A stretch of DNA of 64,000 bases, from positions 6,882,001 through 6,946,000 of the forward strand of contig OY992834.1 of the NCBI GenBank assembly GCA_963921425.1, read 5' to 3'. The notes below the pieces were generated by a model. The model was not told where the DNA came from, searched no databases, and was given only the letters and a program-made list of their open reading frames with translations. Below, one piece after another: positions 62,239 to 64,000 of the stretch (positions are counted from its first letter, which is position 1; every line of letters starts with the position of its first letter). The translations under genes and the position numbers were made by a program. Source of the stretch: Dryas octopetala (lineage: Eukaryota; Streptophyta; Magnoliopsida; Rosales; Rosaceae).

Positions 62239-62863
62239 CGGAAATCGGATTTTCGATTTTCAAGAAAAGACGCTAAAAACTGACGGCGGTTTTATATTTC
62301 AACAACTTCTTATCTTCCTCCCCTATATTCCTTCCTTATTGCGTGCATTCACAGAGACCCTCTTTACCATTCCGCTCCAAGATTCTTTTAGCCCTAATAC
62401 CATGCTTTGGATTTAAAGGTCCGTGTGTATCATCATCATCGTTATTTATCATTACTATTATTGTTTTAAATTTTGTTTCGTGTTCGTTTCATTTTTCTGG
62501 GCATGTTGTGAATTCAAAGTTTCATTCTTTTTTGGGTTTGATTTCTAATTGGGAGGTTTTAGGTTTAGGGTTTTGTGATTCATGTTCTGTGCCGTGCAAT
62601 TTAAGTTTTCTTAACGTTACCTAGAAATGATATGAAGTTTTAAAGTTCAGATTTTGTTTAATTTATTATGGGGTGGTGCTTGAAATTTGAGATTGGTTTT
62701 GAGGTAATTAATTGCATGATTATGAACTTGGATCAATCAATTGCAAATGTAGTTTCTATGTATATGATTGTATCGTTTACTCGTTTTTCAGTTATTGAAA
62801 TCTAATGGGCTTACTAGGTAGCTTTAGGAGCAGAGGCAGTGTTGTTGAATACTATACAAGCAC

Positions 62864-64000
62864 ATGGAAACTTCTAATATAGATCCTGACATCGTAAGAT
62901 GGGGTCTCCATGAATTGGATGTTTGCACTATTTCAAATGATTGCTCTCGTAGTACTGTAACTGGATATGACCAAGATTTTAGTCAAGTGGAGTATCTTAG
63001 AGAAGGTTATATTGAGCCTTGTATTGTTGAGAATGATGAGGTTATAGCTCATGCTCTTCAAGAAGAGTTATCAAAGCTTGCTTCTGTAGAAGCGTCAAGA
63101 TTTTCTGGTTATGGAGATGGGCCTTTGCAAGCATCGATTCTTCAACAGGATTGGGTTGGTCCTTCAAACAGACACAGTGATTCTGGTATGGGAATCTGGA
63201 AATTGGCATTCTCATTTAGCTCTCTGATTTGGGTTGTATATTTGTTCTACTTATTGTGATGAAACGCTGGAAATCTGTAGGGCTCGAAAATGTTCTGGAT
63301 GAAGTGAATGATTTTGGCAGAAAGATGGACACTGATGATTATAGAAATAACGAAAATGAGGCAGATGATCCTACAAGAAACAGAAACGGGGAAGCAAATG
63401 ATCATAGTGAAGGAGAATACTCGATCAATGCCGAAGACTTTTTGCGTTTGTTGGACATAACAGATGAGTCTGCTCTTGATGGCGAAGTGGGGAGAAGATT
63501 GAATCAGATGGTTCCTGTTCCTGTAAGTCTAGCTTTTATGGAGTTGTGAGCGTACCAATATTAAAATTTTAGTTGTCTTCCCCTTTATTGCATCCAACTG
63601 GGACTGACACTATCATGATTTTTTGGCAGCATATTCCTAAAACGAATGAGAAAATACCCTCGGTTGATGAAGAGATATCAGATCATCAGAGGCTTTTAGA
63701 AAGGTGTTTTAAGCTACTTCCCCTTTGAATTATATACTTGTATGAGTAGTAATTTTTCTCCAGGGATATATTTATTTCATAATTGTACTTGTCATTTTCT
63801 TGAACCTTTAAAATGGCTAATTGAGGGATGTTGAGCTAGGCATGATTTTGATTTAGATCCTCTCTGTTGAATGCACTGCTGACTATGAAGTTGCACATTT
63901 CTGGTCTTTTTTAAATTCACTATCTTCTCAAAACTTTAAAAAGTACATATATATATATGTATATGTATATAAATAAATAAACAACATATATATATATATA
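62864..64000 (+). CDS. OTU-type deubiquitinase (partial, N-terminal part)
   Basis: Exons 62864-63185, 63281-63522 and 63630-63703 join in frame (212 codons plus two bases) and continue beyond the window. The ATG at 62864 opens METSNIDPDIVRWGLHELD, and the last exon reads HIPKTNEKIPSVDEEISDHQRLLER. Both stretches are typical of the plant OTU group of At5g03330 and related genes, where the catalytic OTU domain with its Cys follows directly after the second one. The catalytic part itself is not in the window, so the family call rests on the N-terminal region only. The middle is acidic and not conserved. A non-coding first exon lies upstream (about 62260-62418). The intron from 63704 contains (TA)n near the window edge. 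Confidence 0.75.
63940..64000. repeat. (TA)n microsatellite at the window edge
   Basis: Interrupted AT/TA repeats run into the end of the window, inside the intron of the OTU gene. Confidence 0.8.

Overview
The window is nuclear DNA of a flowering plant, most likely a woody eudicot of the rosid group; Rosaceae is my best guess from the feel of the proteins but is not proven here. Support comes from split genes with GT/AG introns, plant-only families (plant defensin, pectin methylesterase with an inhibitor domain, RLCK-VII kinase, DUF295 F-box, plastid GET3), AT-rich spacers, long microsatellites and many MITE-like foldback repeats. No bacterial, viral or organellar block and no CRISPR array was seen. 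All exon joins below were worked out by hand from splice consensus and reading frame, and for the intact genes they close perfectly in frame.

Layout. 0.7-5.1 kb (-): AP-5 complex beta subunit. 7.6-8.3 kb (+): intronless NATA-type GNAT acetyltransferase whose TATA box has been duplicated by a MITE insertion. 11.5-12.7 kb (+): intronless receptor-like cytoplasmic pseudokinase. 13.9-16.1 kb (+): DNL/Zim17-type zinc-finger protein, followed by a U6 snRNA pseudogene inside a block that recurs near 40.6 kb. 17.3-34.0 kb: a degenerate island, with two prolyl-tRNA synthetase pseudogenes in opposite orientation forming the arms (about 3.6 kb each) of a large inverted repeat. Its 9.6-kb spacer holds a dead F-box gene with a near-perfect 137-bp hairpin at its 5' end, an internally deleted methionyl-tRNA synthetase pseudogene, nested foldback MITEs and a four-copy 335-bp tandem repeat. 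34-39.9 kb: transposon-derived and minisatellite spacer. 39.9-40.3 kb (+): a defensin whose stop codon sits where the last cysteine should be. 41.0-44.7 kb (+): plastid GET3-like ATPase in 11 exons. 45.1-47.3 kb (-): pectin methylesterase. 48.7-55.6 kb (-): full-size ABCG24/28-type transporter in 14 exons. 59.0-61.6 kb (+): PCRK1/2-type immune kinase with a GC-AG intron. 62.9 kb to the edge (+): an OTU-type deubiquitinase running out of the window.

The intact genes are ordinary housekeeping, cell-wall, transport and immunity genes and do not form one pathway. The kinase/OTU pair resembles a pair that I recall as neighbours in Arabidopsis. The most unusual content is in the degenerate island: two opposed ProRS copies and a fresh F-box hairpin, both able in principle to give double-stranded RNA.
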